Shown here one piece after another: positions 36,891 through 47,938 of a stretch of DNA of 64,000 nucleotides (position 1 is its first letter; each line of letters starts with the position of its first letter). The position numbers and the translations under genes are program-made. The DNA comes from Halomonas socia. Its GTDB lineage: Bacteria > Pseudomonadota > Gammaproteobacteria > Pseudomonadales > Halomonadaceae. The stretch spans positions 1-64,000 of the forward strand of contig NZ_CP048812.1 of NCBI RefSeq assembly GCF_010977575.1, given 5' to 3'. Under the pieces are notes generated by a model. It searched no databases. It had not been told where the DNA came from and saw only the letters and a program-made list of their open reading frames with translations.

Positions 36891-37661
36891 TTACCCCCAG
36901 CCTCCATCGACGGCTATTTCCTGGCCGGAAATGGCCTGGCTTTCCTGGCTGGCCAGGAACAGCGCCAAAGGCGCTACATGTTCTGGCACTAAGCGCATCT
37001 TTAGGGATTGGCGTGCCTGAATCGACGCCTCCTCCTCGGGGCCGATCCACTTCTCCAATTGGCGCTCGGTCATGATCGAGCCGGGCACCAGCGTATTGAC
37101 GCGAATATTGTGCTTCCCAAGATCACGCGCCAGGCTACGCGTCAGACCGCATGCCGCCGCCTTGGCGGTCATGTAGGCGGAGAGATCGCTGATAGCCATT
37201 TGCACGCTGATCGAACCGAAGTTGATGATTGAGCCCCCTCCGATCTTGATCATCTGATGGGCCGCGGCCTGAGCGGCGAAGAACATCGGTCGCAGGTTGA
37301 GCGCCATGCGCTCGTCCCAATAGGCGACATCGACCTCATCCCAGCGATGGCGGTCGTCGTTGGCGGCGTTGTTGACTAGGGTGTGAATCGGCCCCAGCTC
37401 GCGTCCAACCTCGGCGATCGCTGCCTGCAGCGCTTCAACGTCGCGGATGTCACAGCGACGATAGTGTGGCATCCGACCTGTTTCGGCCTTCAGCGACTCC
37501 GCCAGCGCCTGACTGGCGGCATCATCGATATCAACGAACGCAACCTTAGCCCCCTGCAGATGAAAAGCTCGGGTCAACGCGGCCCCAATGCCGCTGCCCC
37601 CTCCGGTAATGAAGACCACCTGCTGCTCGAGATTGGGGTAACGCGTCGCATCATTGCTCAT
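36891..37661 (-). CDS. SDR D-xylose (aldose) 1-dehydrogenase, XylB type
   Basis: A 256-residue SDR resembling Caulobacter-type XylB: TGGGSGIGAAL cofactor motif, the NNAANDDRH segment, YWDERMALNLRPMFF, INFGSIS, catalytic YMTAK, and the tail SIMTERQLEKWIGPEEEA..QSLKMRLVPEHVAPLALFLAS and VDGGWG. It oxidises xylose to xylonolactone with NAD+, the first step of the Weimberg pathway. The start follows GGAGAGGAT. It shares most residues with the second SDR at 47938. It is divergent from the ROK regulator and co-oriented with the importer operon. Specificity for xylose over arabinose or galactose is inferred from context. Confidence 0.87.
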   Translation of the reverse strand: MSNDATRYPNLEQQVVFITGGGSGIGAALTRAFHLQGAKVAFVDIDDAASQALAESLKAETGRMPHYRRCDIRDVEALQAAIAEVGRELGPIHTLVNNAANDDRHRWDEVDVAYWDERMALNLRPMFFAAQAAAHQMIKIGGGSIINFGSISVQMAISDLSAYMTAKAAACGLTRSLARDLGKHNIRVNTLVPGSIMTERQLEKWIGPEEEASIQARQSLKMRLVPEHVAPLALFLASQESQAISGQEIAVDGGWG

Positions 37662-37671
37662 ATCCTCTCCA

Positions 37672-37694
37672 CTTAGTTTTATCTATTTACTAAG
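37672..37694. promoter_or_regulatory. Candidate XylR-type (ROK) operator
   Basis: CTTAGTTTTA ... TTTACTAAG: 5-bp outer arms CTTAG/CTAAG extended by TTTTA/ATTTA-like flanks around an AT-rich centre, 23 bp overall. It resembles the TTAGTTT..AAACTAA layout of XylR operators. It lies 11 bp upstream of the SDR start codon, where binding would block expression of the xylose operon. Confidence 0.5.
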
Positions 37695-37735
37695 AGCAGA
37701 GTGGACACCGGCGGGCGGGGCCGCAATGCTACATT

Positions 37736-37752
37736 AGTTCAAGGATTGAACT
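37736..37752. promoter_or_regulatory. Perfect 7-bp-arm palindrome, second candidate operator
   Basis: AGTTCAA-GGA-TTGAACT, a 17-bp perfect inverted repeat with a 3-base spacer, flanked by TT on the left and TAG on the right (TTAGTTCAA..TTGAACTTAG). It shares TTGAAC(T/A)TAG/TAAG words with the porin (30043-30055) and aldehyde dehydrogenase (39236) upstream regions. Confidence 0.5.
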
Positions 37753-37983
37753 TAGTGACCGACAACGAGTTGCTCGACATCCGGCACTGTCTTGCTGCGA
37801 CTCGCGCAAGCATAGTCGGTAGGTTGGGATTCGTTTAAGCTTGGAACCAAGTCCTTTGCCTGTTCCGGTGCGGCATGCCAGCCTCCAAGTCGAGGGGCTT
37901 CATCGGTGCGCGACAAAGACATCGACGTCACCCCTTTTCTTCGCCGCACCCTCGATGTGCGGCTTGCAAGGCCTCATCCATCT

Positions 37984-39189
37984 ATGCCAACCAGCTACCA
38001 ACAGCAACACAGAGCGGGCGATCTTCACTTCCTCAAACGGCTCAATCGTAGCGCCATCCTCGAGCAGATACGTCGGGCTCCCGGGCTGACGAGGGCCGAT
38101 GTTGCCACTCAAGCCCTATTGACCAAGGCCACCGTAGGGGCCGGCGTGCAGTCGCTGCTCAAGCAGGGCTGGCTGCGCGAAGGAGAGTTGCAAAAAAGCA
38201 ATGGCGGCCGGCCGGGCCGCTCGCTGTATCTGAATGATCAGCACTACGCCATGCTAGGAGCCGAAGTCGGCGTACATGGACTACGCTTGGTTGCTTGCAC
38301 TCTGTCGGGCGAGTTGCTGGCCTCGCACCATGAGCACCTGGTGCCGACCACCCCGGAAGTCACCGCTGCACTGCTCGCCGAGTCGTTGCAGACATTAATG
38401 GCATCGCCAGCGTTTGCCGGGCGCCACTGTTTGGGCCTGGGCGTCGCCCTGCCCGGCCCAATCGATCCAGCCACCCCCGTGTTGCGCCGCGCTCCCAACC
38501 TGGGCTGGAGTGACATTCGTTTTCTCGATTTGCTTTCCCCCCATCTGCCTCAGATGACTGGGGTCTGGATAATGGATAATGAGGCAAAGTCGGCCGCCTT
38601 CGGCGAACTCTACTTCCGCACAGGCCAGATTCCCGACTCCTTGGTTTATGTCAGCGCCGGCACCGGCATCGGTAGCGGCATGGTCGAGGGCAGTCATCCA
38701 CCGCTCATCTCGCGCGGTCTCCAAGGGCTAGCCGGCGAGATTGGCCATACCATATTGCAGCCCGGCGGGCTCTACTGCCATTGCGGCAACCGCGGCTGTG
38801 CCGAGACGCTGGTCAGCGGCTGGTCCATACGCGCAGCACTCGGCATTGCCGAAGAAGAGAATCTTATCGAGGCCATACTGCCACGCCTGCATGAAGAGCA
38901 GGTTCAACTTACCCTGCGCCGCGCTGGAGAAGCCCTGGGCACCCTACTACTCAACCTCCACCACACTCAGAACCCCTCCGAGATCGTTCTCGGCGGCTCA
39001 CTGGTTCAACTTGGCGCCCCGCTTCTCGACCCCACCCTGGCCTTCTTCAAAGCCCACCAGAACCGTCTTCTCGGCACACAGCGCCAGGTTCCATTGCGTG
39101 TCATTGAGGACTCCACTTTTATCGCTGCCCGCGGTGCTGCAGCACAAGTATTGGCCAGCGTGATTCATGGCCCCAGCGACTTGATATGA
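37984..39189 (+). CDS. ROK-family transcriptional regulator (XylR-like)
   Basis: About 401 residues: N-terminal winged HTH (NRSAILEQIRRAPGLTRADVATQALLTKATVGAGVQSLLKQGWL), then a ROK sugar-kinase-like domain with MLGAEVGVHGLRLV, DNEAKSAAFGE, SAGTGIGSGMV and the zinc-site motif GHTILQPGGLYCHCGNRGCAE. Such proteins repress sugar operons until the sugar binds. The start ATG at 37984 was preferred to 37906 because the HTH begins shortly after it. It is transcribed away from the xylose operon and towards the aldehyde dehydrogenase and FAH genes, so it could control both directions. Confidence 0.88.
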   Translation: MPTSYQQQHRAGDLHFLKRLNRSAILEQIRRAPGLTRADVATQALLTKATVGAGVQSLLKQGWLREGELQKSNGGRPGRSLYLNDQHYAMLGAEVGVHGLRLVACTLSGELLASHHEHLVPTTPEVTAALLAESLQTLMASPAFAGRHCLGLGVALPGPIDPATPVLRRAPNLGWSDIRFLDLLSPHLPQMTGVWIMDNEAKSAAFGELYFRTGQIPDSLVYVSAGTGIGSGMVEGSHPPLISRGLQGLAGEIGHTILQPGGLYCHCGNRGCAETLVSGWSIRAALGIAEEENLIEAILPRLHEEQVQLTLRRAGEALGTLLLNLHHTQNPSEIVLGGSLVQLGAPLLDPTLAFFKAHQNRLLGTQRQVPLRVIEDSTFIAARGAAAQVLASVIHGPSDLI

Positions 39190-39220
39190 CACCCGTGCTC
39201 TCGACCAAAGTCGCATCGAC

Positions 39221-39241
39221 CGACTAAGTAAAGAGATTGAA
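39221..39241 (+). promoter_or_regulatory. Candidate ROK-regulator site upstream of the aldehyde dehydrogenase gene
   Basis: CGACTAAGTAAAGAGATTGAA carries both words seen in the other candidate sites (ACTAAGTA and TTGAA). It is 59-79 bp upstream of the start codon at 39300, in the 110-bp gap after the ROK gene. Confidence 0.4.
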
Positions 39242-39299
39242 CATACTATCCAATTCTTTCAGGATAGGGCATCAATCCATCACACAGAGGGAGAGTCAT

Positions 39300-40877
39300 A
39301 TGCCCCTATCCGGACAACTCCTCATCGGCCAGCAGGCCGTCAGCGGCGAGCGCGCCGAGATCCGCGCCACCAATCCCGCCAATGGAGAGACGCTCGAGCC
39401 GGTCTACCGCGGCGGCGGCCAGGCCGAGGTCGAGCGCGCCTGCGAACTCGCCGAGGCGGCCTTCGGCGCCTACCGCGAGACCTCGCTCGACGAACGCGCG
39501 ACCTTTCTCGAGACCATCGCCGCCGAGATCGAGGCGATCGGCGATGACCTGACCCAGCGCGGCATGTCGGAAACCGGCCTGCCCCAGGCGCGCCTCGAGG
39601 GCGAGCGCGGCCGCACCTGCGGCCAGCTGCGGCTGTTCGCCGCGGTAGTGCGCGCCGGCGAGTGGCTCGACGTGCGCCACGACCCGGCGCTGCCTGAGCG
39701 GGCGCCGATGCCCCGCGTCGACCTGCGCCAGCGGCATATCGCCCTGGGCCCGGTGGCGGTGTTCGGCGCCTCCAACTTCCCGCTGGCCTTCTCGGTGGCC
39801 GGCGGCGACACCGCCTCCGCCCTCGCCGCCGGCTGCCCGGTGGTGGTCAAGGGCCACTCCGCCCATCCCGGCACCTCGGAGCTGGTGGGGCGCGCCATCC
39901 AGCGCGCCGTCGCCAAGTGTGGGCTGCCCGAGGGAACCTTCTCGCTGCTGTTCGGCGCCGGCAACGAGATCGGCCAGGCGCTGGTCAGCGACCCGCGCAT
40001 TCAAGCGGTGGGTTTTACCGGCTCGCGCGGTGGCGGTACCGCCTTGATGAAGACCGCCCAGGCCCGCCCGCAGCCGATCCCGGTCTACGCCGAGATGAGC
40101 TCGATCAACCCGGTATTCCTGCTGCCGGAAGCGCTCGAGGCGCGCGCTGACAAGATCGCCGAGAGCTTCGTGGGTTCCTTGAACATGGGCGCCGGGCAGT
40201 TCTGCACCAACCCCGGCCTGGTGCTGGGCGTCAAGGGCGCGGCGCTGGACGCCTTCGTCAAGGCCGCCGGCGAGGCGGTCACGGCAAGCGCTGCCCAGAC
40301 CATGCTCACCCCCGGCATCCACGGCGCCTATGCCGACGGCCTGGGGGCGCTGGCCGGCCACCCCAAGGTCCGCGAGATCGCCCGCGGCCAGGCCGGCGAC
40401 GGCCCGCACCAGTGCCAGACCGGACTGTTCGTGGCCAGTGCGGCGGACTTCCTCGCCGACGCGGCGCTGCAGGCCGAAGTCTTCGGCGCCACCTCGCTGG
40501 TGATCGAGTGCGCCGACCAGGCCGAGATGCAGCGCGTCGCCGCGGCCCTGGAAGGCCAGCTTACCGCCACCCTGCAGATGGACGACGGCGACCTGGCCGC
40601 CGCCAAGGCGCTGCTGCCGGTCCTCGAGCGCAAGGCCGGGCGTATTCTCGCCAACGGCTGGCCCACCGGGGTCGAGGTATGCCACGCCATGGTCCACGGC
40701 GGGCCCTACCCGGCCACTTCGGACTCGCGCACCACCTCGGTGGGCAGCGCCGCCATCCAGCGCTTCCTGCGTCCGGTGTGCTACCAGGCGCTGCCGGCGG
40801 GCCTGCTGCCCGAGGCGCTCAAAGACGGCAACCCGCTGGGCGTGTCCCGGCTGGTGGATGGCAAGCGTGGAGACTAG
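39300..40877 (+). CDS. 2-oxoglutarate (alpha-ketoglutaric) semialdehyde dehydrogenase
   Basis: A 525-residue aldehyde dehydrogenase of the KGSADH subgroup: [57 protein letters not shown] (catalytic Glu) and GQFCTNPGL (catalytic Cys). It oxidises 2-oxoglutarate semialdehyde to 2-oxoglutarate with NAD(P)+, the last step of the oxidative pentose pathway, serving both xylose and arabinose branches. The ATG at 39300 follows GGAGAG; the ORF extends upstream to 39237 with no better start. It lies 3 bp before the FAH gene. Confidence 0.92.
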   Translation: MPLSGQLLIGQQAVSGERAEIRATNPANGETLEPVYRGGGQAEVERACELAEAAFGAYRETSLDERATFLETIAAEIEAIGDDLTQRGMSETGLPQARLEGERGRTCGQLRLFAAVVRAGEWLDVRHDPALPERAPMPRVDLRQRHIALGPVAVFGASNFPLAFSVAGGDTASALAAGCPVVVKGHSAHPGTSELVGRAIQRAVAKCGLPEGTFSLLFGAGNEIGQALVSDPRIQAVGFTGSRGGGTALMKTAQARPQPIPVYAEMSSINPVFLLPEALEARADKIAESFVGSLNMGAGQFCTNPGLVLGVKGAALDAFVKAAGEAVTASAAQTMLTPGIHGAYADGLGALAGHPKVREIARGQAGDGPHQCQTGLFVASAADFLADAALQAEVFGATSLVIECADQAEMQRVAAALEGQLTATLQMDDGDLAAAKALLPVLERKAGRILANGWPTGVEVCHAMVHGGPYPATSDSRTTSVGSAAIQRFLRPVCYQALPAGLLPEALKDGNPLGVSRLVDGKRGD

Positions 40878-40880
40878 GAC

Positions 40881-42056
40881 ATGCAGACACTGAACCACAA
40901 CGCGATAGGCCTGCCCGACGATCATCATCAGGCGCTGCTGGTAGGCCGGGTGTGGCGCGAGATACCCCAACCAGGCCCAGCCCTGGTGGTGATTCGCCAT
41001 GGCGAGGTCATCGATATCAGCACCTCCTGTTACTGCATGGCCGATCTGCTGGAACGGGAGGATGCTGCAACGTTCGTCTCACAGGCCGAGGGCGAACCCC
41101 TCGGCCCGGTCGAGACATTGCTGGAGAACTCGCTGGCCGAGCCGCCGTACGCCCCCTACCTGCTGGCGCCCTGCGACGTCCAAGCGATCAAGGCGTGTGG
41201 CGTCACCTTCGCCGTCAGCCTGATGGAACGCGTCATCGAGGAACAGGCGGGGGGAAGCGCGGTCCGGGCCGGAGAACTACGCCGGGAACTGCAGGCCTTG
41301 ATCGGTAGCGATCTTTCCCAGATCACACCAGGCTCCCAAGAGGCCATGGCCCTCAAAGTGGAGCTGCAATCGCGCGATGCCTGGTCGCAATATATGGAAG
41401 TCGGCATCGGTCCCGATGCCGAGGTGTTCACCAAGGCTCAACCCTTCTCGGCGGTAGGCTTCGGTGCACGCGTCGGGCTGCATCCGACATCGAAATGGAA
41501 CAATCCCGAGCCGGAGATCGTGCTGGCAGTGGATGCTCAAGGCACGCCCCGCGGCGCCACACTGGGCAACGATGTCAATCTACGCGATATTGAAGGACGC
41601 AGCGCCTTGCTGCTGGGCAAGGCCAAGGACAACAACGCCTCCTGCGCCATCGGTCCCTTCATTCGCCTGTTCGACGACACCTTCACACTCGACACGGTGC
41701 GCCAAGCTAGGGTCACGTTGCGTATCGAAGGCGAAGACGACGGTTTCGTCCTCAACGACGAAAGCGACATGCGCCAGATTAGCCGCGATCCACTGGACCT
41801 GGTGAGTCAGACCATCGGGGCTCATCACCAGTACCCCGACGGGCTCATGCTGTTTCTCGGCACTATGTTCTCGCCGATCCAGGACCGCGATGGCGCGGGA
41901 CAGGGCTTCACTCATCACCTGGGTGATCGTGTCACCATCGCTACCCCCGCGCTGGGCGCCTTGGTCAATCGTGTTGATCGTAGCGATCGCTTGCCGCCCT
42001 GGTCATACGGCATCCGTGCTTGGCTCACCACGCTGCGCACCACCGGCCATGTCTGA
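40881..42056 (+). CDS. xylX: FAH-family 2-keto-3-deoxypentonate dehydratase (XylX type)
   Basis: A 391-residue fumarylacetoacetate-hydrolase-fold enzyme. The block VGIGPDAEVFTKAQPFSAVGFGARVGLHPTSKWNNPEPEIVLAV, then GNDVNLRDIEGRSALLLGKAKDNNASCAIGPFIRLFD and HHQYPDGLMLFLGTMF, matches the 2-dehydro-3-deoxy-D-arabinonate dehydratase group. The Glu residues of NPEPEIVL and the following Asp are metal ligands. It dehydrates 2-keto-3-deoxypentonate to 2-oxoglutarate semialdehyde, the substrate of the enzyme encoded just upstream. Cytoplasmic. Confidence 0.88.
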   Translation: MQTLNHNAIGLPDDHHQALLVGRVWREIPQPGPALVVIRHGEVIDISTSCYCMADLLEREDAATFVSQAEGEPLGPVETLLENSLAEPPYAPYLLAPCDVQAIKACGVTFAVSLMERVIEEQAGGSAVRAGELRRELQALIGSDLSQITPGSQEAMALKVELQSRDAWSQYMEVGIGPDAEVFTKAQPFSAVGFGARVGLHPTSKWNNPEPEIVLAVDAQGTPRGATLGNDVNLRDIEGRSALLLGKAKDNNASCAIGPFIRLFDDTFTLDTVRQARVTLRIEGEDDGFVLNDESDMRQISRDPLDLVSQTIGAHHQYPDGLMLFLGTMFSPIQDRDGAGQGFTHHLGDRVTIATPALGALVNRVDRSDRLPPWSYGIRAWLTTLRTTGHV

Positions 42057-42096
42057 GCCATCCGTTTGACATTGGCCGTTGACGAGGGTGTAGGCC

Positions 42097-43260
42097 TCAC
42101 ACATCCACCCAGGCGCCTCCCGCCGCGGACGACGCCAGCGCCCGGGTGATGAATACCAGGCCATCGACCCCATCGCTCACTCCCGGGGTGCCCTGGGCCA
42201 GGGGCTCGGCCGAACGCCCGCCCTGCCGGGCGCGGATCTGCTCGGCGAAGTCGCCATATAGCTGGGCGAAGGCTTCGAGATAGCCCTCCGGGTGCCCGGG
42301 CGGAATCCGCGCTGCCGCCAGCGCCGCATCAAAGAGCCCCGGGCCGTTGCGGGTGAGGATCCGCGGCGGCTCGCCCAACGGCGAGTGGAGCAGCCGGTTG
42401 GGCTCCTCCTGATGCCACTCGAGGCCGCCCTGGCTGCCATAGACCCGCAGCTTGAGGCCGTTCTCGTTGCCCGGCACCACCTGGCTCGACCACAGCATGC
42501 CCCGCGCGCCGCCCTTGAAGCGCAGCATCATGTGCACGTTGTCGTCCAGGGCGCGGCCCTCGACGAAGGTGTGCATGTCCGCCGCCAGTGATTCGAGCTC
42601 GAGCCCGGTGACGAAGCGCGCCAGGTGATAAGCGTGGGTGCCGATATCGCCCAGGCACCCGGCCGGACCGCTGCGCTTGGGGTCGGTGCGCCACTCGGCC
42701 TGCTTGACGCCGCTCTCCTCGAGGCGCGTCGACAGCCAATCCTGGGGGTATTCGACCTGTACCACCCGCAGCTCGCCAAGCTCACCGGCGGCGACCATTT
42801 CACGGGCCTGACGCACCAGCGAGTAGCCCGAATAGTTGTGGGTCAGGCCGAAGAACAGGCCGCTGCGTTCGACCAGCGCGGCCAGCGCCTGGGCGTCCTC
42901 CAGGTTGGTGGTCATCGGCTTGTCGCAGATCACGTGGATGCCGGCCTCGAGAAAGGTTTTCGCCACGTCGAAGTGCAGATGGTTGGGCGTGACGATAGCG
43001 ACCACATCGATGCCGTCCTGGCGCTGGTGTTCGGACTCGGCCATGGTGCGGTAGTCAGGGTAGGCGCGCGCCTCGCTTACGTGCAGCTCGGCGGCCGCTG
43101 AGCGGCTGCGCTCGGGGTCGGAGGCGAAGGCGCCGGCGACCAGCTCGTAGTGGTCGTCGAGTCTGGCGGCGATGCGATGCACGCCGCCGATGAAGGCGCC
43201 CTGGCCGCCACCGACCATGCCCAGGCGCAGCCGGCGGGACGTATCCTGTTGTTGGCTCAT
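42097..43260 (-). CDS. Gfo/Idh/MocA-family oxidoreductase
   Basis: A 387-residue NAD(P)-dependent sugar oxidoreductase: N-terminal Rossmann [16 protein letters not shown], then [33 protein letters not shown] with the catalytic Lys of the EKP-type motif (here CDKP), and [13 protein letters not shown] with the conserved Asp and His. It is the last gene of the RbsABC-type operon and directly follows the TIM-barrel isomerase gene (13-bp gap), an arrangement seen in inositol-like and 3-keto-sugar catabolism. The substrate is not known. Confidence 0.87.
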   Translation of the reverse strand: MSQQQDTSRRLRLGMVGGGQGAFIGGVHRIAARLDDHYELVAGAFASDPERSRSAAAELHVSEARAYPDYRTMAESEHQRQDGIDVVAIVTPNHLHFDVAKTFLEAGIHVICDKPMTTNLEDAQALAALVERSGLFFGLTHNYSGYSLVRQAREMVAAGELGELRVVQVEYPQDWLSTRLEESGVKQAEWRTDPKRSGPAGCLGDIGTHAYHLARFVTGLELESLAADMHTFVEGRALDDNVHMMLRFKGGARGMLWSSQVVPGNENGLKLRVYGSQGGLEWHQEEPNRLLHSPLGEPPRILTRNGPGLFDAALAAARIPPGHPEGYLEAFAQLYGDFAEQIRARQGGRSAEPLAQGTPGVSDGVDGLVFITRALASSAAGGAWVDV

Positions 43261-43273
43261 GTCGTCGTATCCT

Positions 43274-44329
43274 TCAGTCGAGGCCCAGCAGGCGGCGGTT
43301 GGTTGCCTCGTCGGCGCCGGCGTCGGCGAAGTCGTCGAAGGCCCGCTCGGTCACCTGGATGATATGGTCGCGAATGAAGGTGGCCCCTTCGCGGGCGCCG
43401 ACCTCCGGGTGCTTGAGGCAACACTCCCACTCCAGCACTGCCCAGCCGTGGTAGTCGTTGGCGGCCATCCACGAGAACATCGACTTGAAGTCGACCTGGC
43501 CGTCACCCAGCGAGCGGAAGCGCCCGGCGCGTTCGGTCCACGGCTGGTAGCCGGAGTAGACGCCCTGCTTGGGGCTGGGATTGAACTCGGCGTCCTTGAC
43601 GTGAAACATCTGGATATATTCGCGGTAGACGTCGAGGAAGCCCAGGTAGTCGAGCTGCTGCAGGATCAGGTGGCTGGGGTCGTAGAGGATGTGGCAGCGC
43701 GGATGGTGGCCGACCCGCTCGAGGAACATCTCGAAGGTGATGCCGTCGTGCAGGTCCTCGCCGGGATGGATCTCGTAGCAGAGGTTGACCCCAGCCTCGT
43801 CGAAGGCGTCGAGGATCGGCCACCAGCGCTTGGCCAGCTCGTCGAAGGCGGCGTCGATCAGCCCCGCCGGGCGCTGCGGCCACGGATAAACATAGGGCCA
43901 GGCCAGCGCGCCGGAGAAGGTGCCGTGGTCGGTCAGGCCGAGGTTCTTCGAGGCCCTGGCGGCCAGCATCAGCTGCTCCACCGCCCACGCCTGGCGGGCC
44001 TTGGGGTTGCCTCTCACCTCGGCTACGGCAAAGCCGTCGAACATCTCGTCGTAGGCCGGGTGCACGGCCACCAGCTGGCCCTGCAGGTGGGTGGAGAGTT
44101 CGGTCAGTGCCAGGCCGTGCTCGGCCAGGGTGCCCTTGATCTCGTCGCAGTAGGTCTGGCTCTCGGCGGCACGTTTCAGATCGATCAGGCGCGCATCCCA
44201 GCTGGGAATCTGCACGCCCTCGTAGCCAAGCCCCGCCGCCCAGCGGGCAATGCTGTCGAGGCTATTGAAAGGGGCGTCGTCACCGGCAAACTGAGCGAGG
44301 AAGATCGCCGGCCCTTTGATGGTTTGCAT
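43274..44329 (-). CDS. Sugar phosphate isomerase/epimerase-type TIM barrel
   Basis: A 351-residue AP-endonuclease-2-like TIM barrel. Metal-ligand candidates are in LCYEIHPGEDLHD (Glu and His), ILYDPSHLILQ (Asp, His), FHVKDAEF (His) and VLEWECC (Glu). Family members isomerise or dehydrate keto-sugars and inositol derivatives. The ATG at 44329 was chosen over an upstream in-frame start because the typical strand beta-1 begins right after it. It pairs with the Gfo/Idh/MocA gene. No signal peptide, in contrast to the two TIM-barrel proteins at 50.5-52.4 kb. Confidence 0.85.
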   Translation of the reverse strand: MQTIKGPAIFLAQFAGDDAPFNSLDSIARWAAGLGYEGVQIPSWDARLIDLKRAAESQTYCDEIKGTLAEHGLALTELSTHLQGQLVAVHPAYDEMFDGFAVAEVRGNPKARQAWAVEQLMLAARASKNLGLTDHGTFSGALAWPYVYPWPQRPAGLIDAAFDELAKRWWPILDAFDEAGVNLCYEIHPGEDLHDGITFEMFLERVGHHPRCHILYDPSHLILQQLDYLGFLDVYREYIQMFHVKDAEFNPSPKQGVYSGYQPWTERAGRFRSLGDGQVDFKSMFSWMAANDYHGWAVLEWECCLKHPEVGAREGATFIRDHIIQVTERAFDDFADAGADEATNRRLLGLD

Positions 44330-44399
44330 AGTGGGCTCTCCGATGGGTGGTAGGCAGATCGATGCGGGCGAGCGTCGCGACGCTCGCCCGCCGGCTCGA

Positions 44400-45362
44400 T
44401 CAGAACGGTGAATCGGGGAAGTAGTACTGCTCGGCATTCTCCTGGGTGATCAGCGGCGAGCCGAGGATGTACTCGCCGACCACCGGGCCGTTGGAGACGA
44501 AGTGCTGCACGGTGAGGTCCATGGCGGTGGCGATCATCGCCGGCGGATAGAGCACATCCACCGGCACCAACGCGTCGCCCTCCATGACCCGTGCGATGAT
44601 GTCCTTCATGCCGGCGCCGCCGACGATGAACAGTTCGTCCTCGCGCTCGGCCTGGCGCACCGCCTCGATCACGCCGAGGGCGATGTCGTCATCCTGGGCC
44701 CACACCGCATCGATGCGGTCGAAGCGCGCCAGGAAGTCCTGCATCACCTCGAAGCCGTCGTCGCGGTTCCAGTTGGCGTGCTGCATGTCGAGGATATTGA
44801 TCTCGGAGCCTTCGATGGCCTCCTGGAAGCCCTGCACACGCTCGTCGTCGATCACCGTGGGAATCCCGCGCAGCACCACGATATCGCCCTGGCCGTCGAG
44901 CTGGTCGCGAATGTACTCGCCGGAGACGCGGCCCATTTCATGGTTGTTGCCGGCCACATAGAGGTCTTCGATACCCTCCTGCTCGAGGCCGCGGTCGACC
45001 ACGGTGACGAACACCCCGGACTCCTTGACCCGCCGCACCGGGTCGGTCAGCGGCCCCGACTCGAAGGGCAGCACCACCAGCGCATCGATATTGCGCTGCG
45101 AGACCAGGTCCTCGAGGTCGTTGGCCTGCCCGCCCGGATCGCTGGCGGTAGTGATGGTGATCGCTATCTCGGGATGCAGCGCCTCGAGACGCTCCTTGGC
45201 CTGCTCGGCGTGGAAGTTGACCCCGCCGGTCCAGCCGTGAGTGGCGGCAGGAATCGACACGCCGATGGTGACCTCCTGGGCCATGGCAAGGCCGGGCAGC
45301 CCGATGGCCGCCGCCGCGGTCAGGGCCGCGACGTTCATCCTGGTATTTTTGGTGATGGGCAT
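44400..45362 (-). CDS. Sugar-binding periplasmic protein, RbsB type
   Basis: About 320 residues. Signal peptide (VAALTAAAAIGLPGLAMA), then VTIGVSIPAATHGWTGGVNFHAEQAK, DALVVLPFESGPLTDPVRR, VDRGLEQEGIEDLYVAGNNHEMGRVSGEYI and WAQDDDIALGVIEA, the order of a family-2 periplasmic binding protein (ribose/xylose/galactose/inositol group). The ATG at 45362 follows GGAG-type sequence. It is encoded 53 bp downstream of the permease in the same operon. Confidence 0.9.
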   Translation of the reverse strand: MPITKNTRMNVAALTAAAAIGLPGLAMAQEVTIGVSIPAATHGWTGGVNFHAEQAKERLEALHPEIAITITTASDPGGQANDLEDLVSQRNIDALVVLPFESGPLTDPVRRVKESGVFVTVVDRGLEQEGIEDLYVAGNNHEMGRVSGEYIRDQLDGQGDIVVLRGIPTVIDDERVQGFQEAIEGSEINILDMQHANWNRDDGFEVMQDFLARFDRIDAVWAQDDDIALGVIEAVRQAEREDELFIVGGAGMKDIIARVMEGDALVPVDVLYPPAMIATAMDLTVQHFVSNGPVVGEYILGSPLITQENAEQYYFPDSPF

Positions 45363-45415
45363 GGTGATGCTCCTCTGCTGCTTGTGCTTGTTATGCTGCT
45401 GCCTTATGGGGCGCC

Positions 45416-46429
45416 TCATGGCGCCGACTTCCTCCACGATGCGCGCTGCAGGTACACCGCGACGATGATGATGATCCCCTGCACCGCGCCGTTGAGATAG
45501 TTGGAGATGGCATCGGTGAGGTTGAGAATGTTGCCGATCATGGTCAGCATGATCGCCCCTACCACCGTGCCCCAGATGCGCCCGTGCCCACCCTTGAGCA
45601 CGGTGCCGCCGATGATCACCGCGGCGATCGCCTCGAGCTCCCAGAGCACCCCGGTCGCACCCGAGGCCGAGCCCAGCCGCGGCACGTAGATGATGGTCGC
45701 CAGCGCCACGCACACGCCTTGCAGCATGTAGGTCATGGTCTTGATGCGGTCGACGTGGATGGCGCTGTACTCGGCCACCTTCTCGTTGGAGCCGATGGCG
45801 AAGCAGTAGCGACCGAAGCGGGTATGGTTGAGCAGGATATAGCCGGCCACCGCCACCAGCAGGAACACCAGTACCGGGATCGGAATCCCCATCAGGCTGC
45901 CGTAGTAGACCGGCCGATAGATGTCGCGCACTCCCCAGTCCAGCGACAGGGTGCCGCCGTCGGCGAGGTAGGTGACCAGCGAGCGATAGATGCCCATGGT
46001 GCCGAGGGTGACGATAAAGGCCTCGATCTTGCCCTTGGTGGTTACCATGCCGTTGATGAAGCCGGCGCACAGGCCCAGCAGCAGCGAGGCGCCGATGCCC
46101 AGCAGGATGGTGGTGAGGCCGGGGCCGAACTGCTCGACCAGGCTGTTCATGAGGATGATCATCACCCCGGCGATGAATGCCGCCATCGAGCCCACCGACA
46201 GGTCCAGCCCGCCGGCGGTGATCACGAAGGTGGCGCCGATGGCGATGATGCCGATAAAGGCGCTGCGGGTGAGCATGTTGGAGAGGTTGTCCAGCCCCAG
46301 AAAGGCCGGATTGATCAACATCCCCAGCACCGCCAGGGCCAGCAGGGCAATGAAGGGCCCCCAGGTCTTGAGGTCGACGGAGACGCGACTCCGAGCGGCT
46401 GGCTTGTTATCAGGCACGACGCTGTTCAT
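45416..46429 (-). CDS. ABC sugar permease, RbsC type
   Basis: A 337-residue, highly hydrophobic permease with 8-10 helices and the family motif [24 protein letters not shown] followed by [26 protein letters not shown], and [26 protein letters not shown] near the ATPase-contact loop. It forms the homodimeric channel of a CUT2 importer with the RbsA-type ATPase encoded 6 bp upstream. Confidence 0.92.
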   Translation of the reverse strand: MNSVVPDNKPAARSRVSVDLKTWGPFIALLALAVLGMLINPAFLGLDNLSNMLTRSAFIGIIAIGATFVITAGGLDLSVGSMAAFIAGVMIILMNSLVEQFGPGLTTILLGIGASLLLGLCAGFINGMVTTKGKIEAFIVTLGTMGIYRSLVTYLADGGTLSLDWGVRDIYRPVYYGSLMGIPIPVLVFLLVAVAGYILLNHTRFGRYCFAIGSNEKVAEYSAIHVDRIKTMTYMLQGVCVALATIIYVPRLGSASGATGVLWELEAIAAVIIGGTVLKGGHGRIWGTVVGAIMLTMIGNILNLTDAISNYLNGAVQGIIIIVAVYLQRASWRKSAP

Positions 46430-46435
46430 CGACTC

Positions 46436-47937
<1,502 letters not shown>

Positions 47938-47938
<1 letters not shown>

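Larger units (their letters stand above)
37662..37983. other. Divergent promoter region between SDR and ROK genes
   Basis: This 322-bp region between divergent genes holds two candidate operators, annotated separately (37672-37694 and 37736-37752). An upstream in-frame extension of the ROK gene exists from 37906, but its start lacks a ribosome-binding site. I see no other gene here. Confidence 0.6.
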
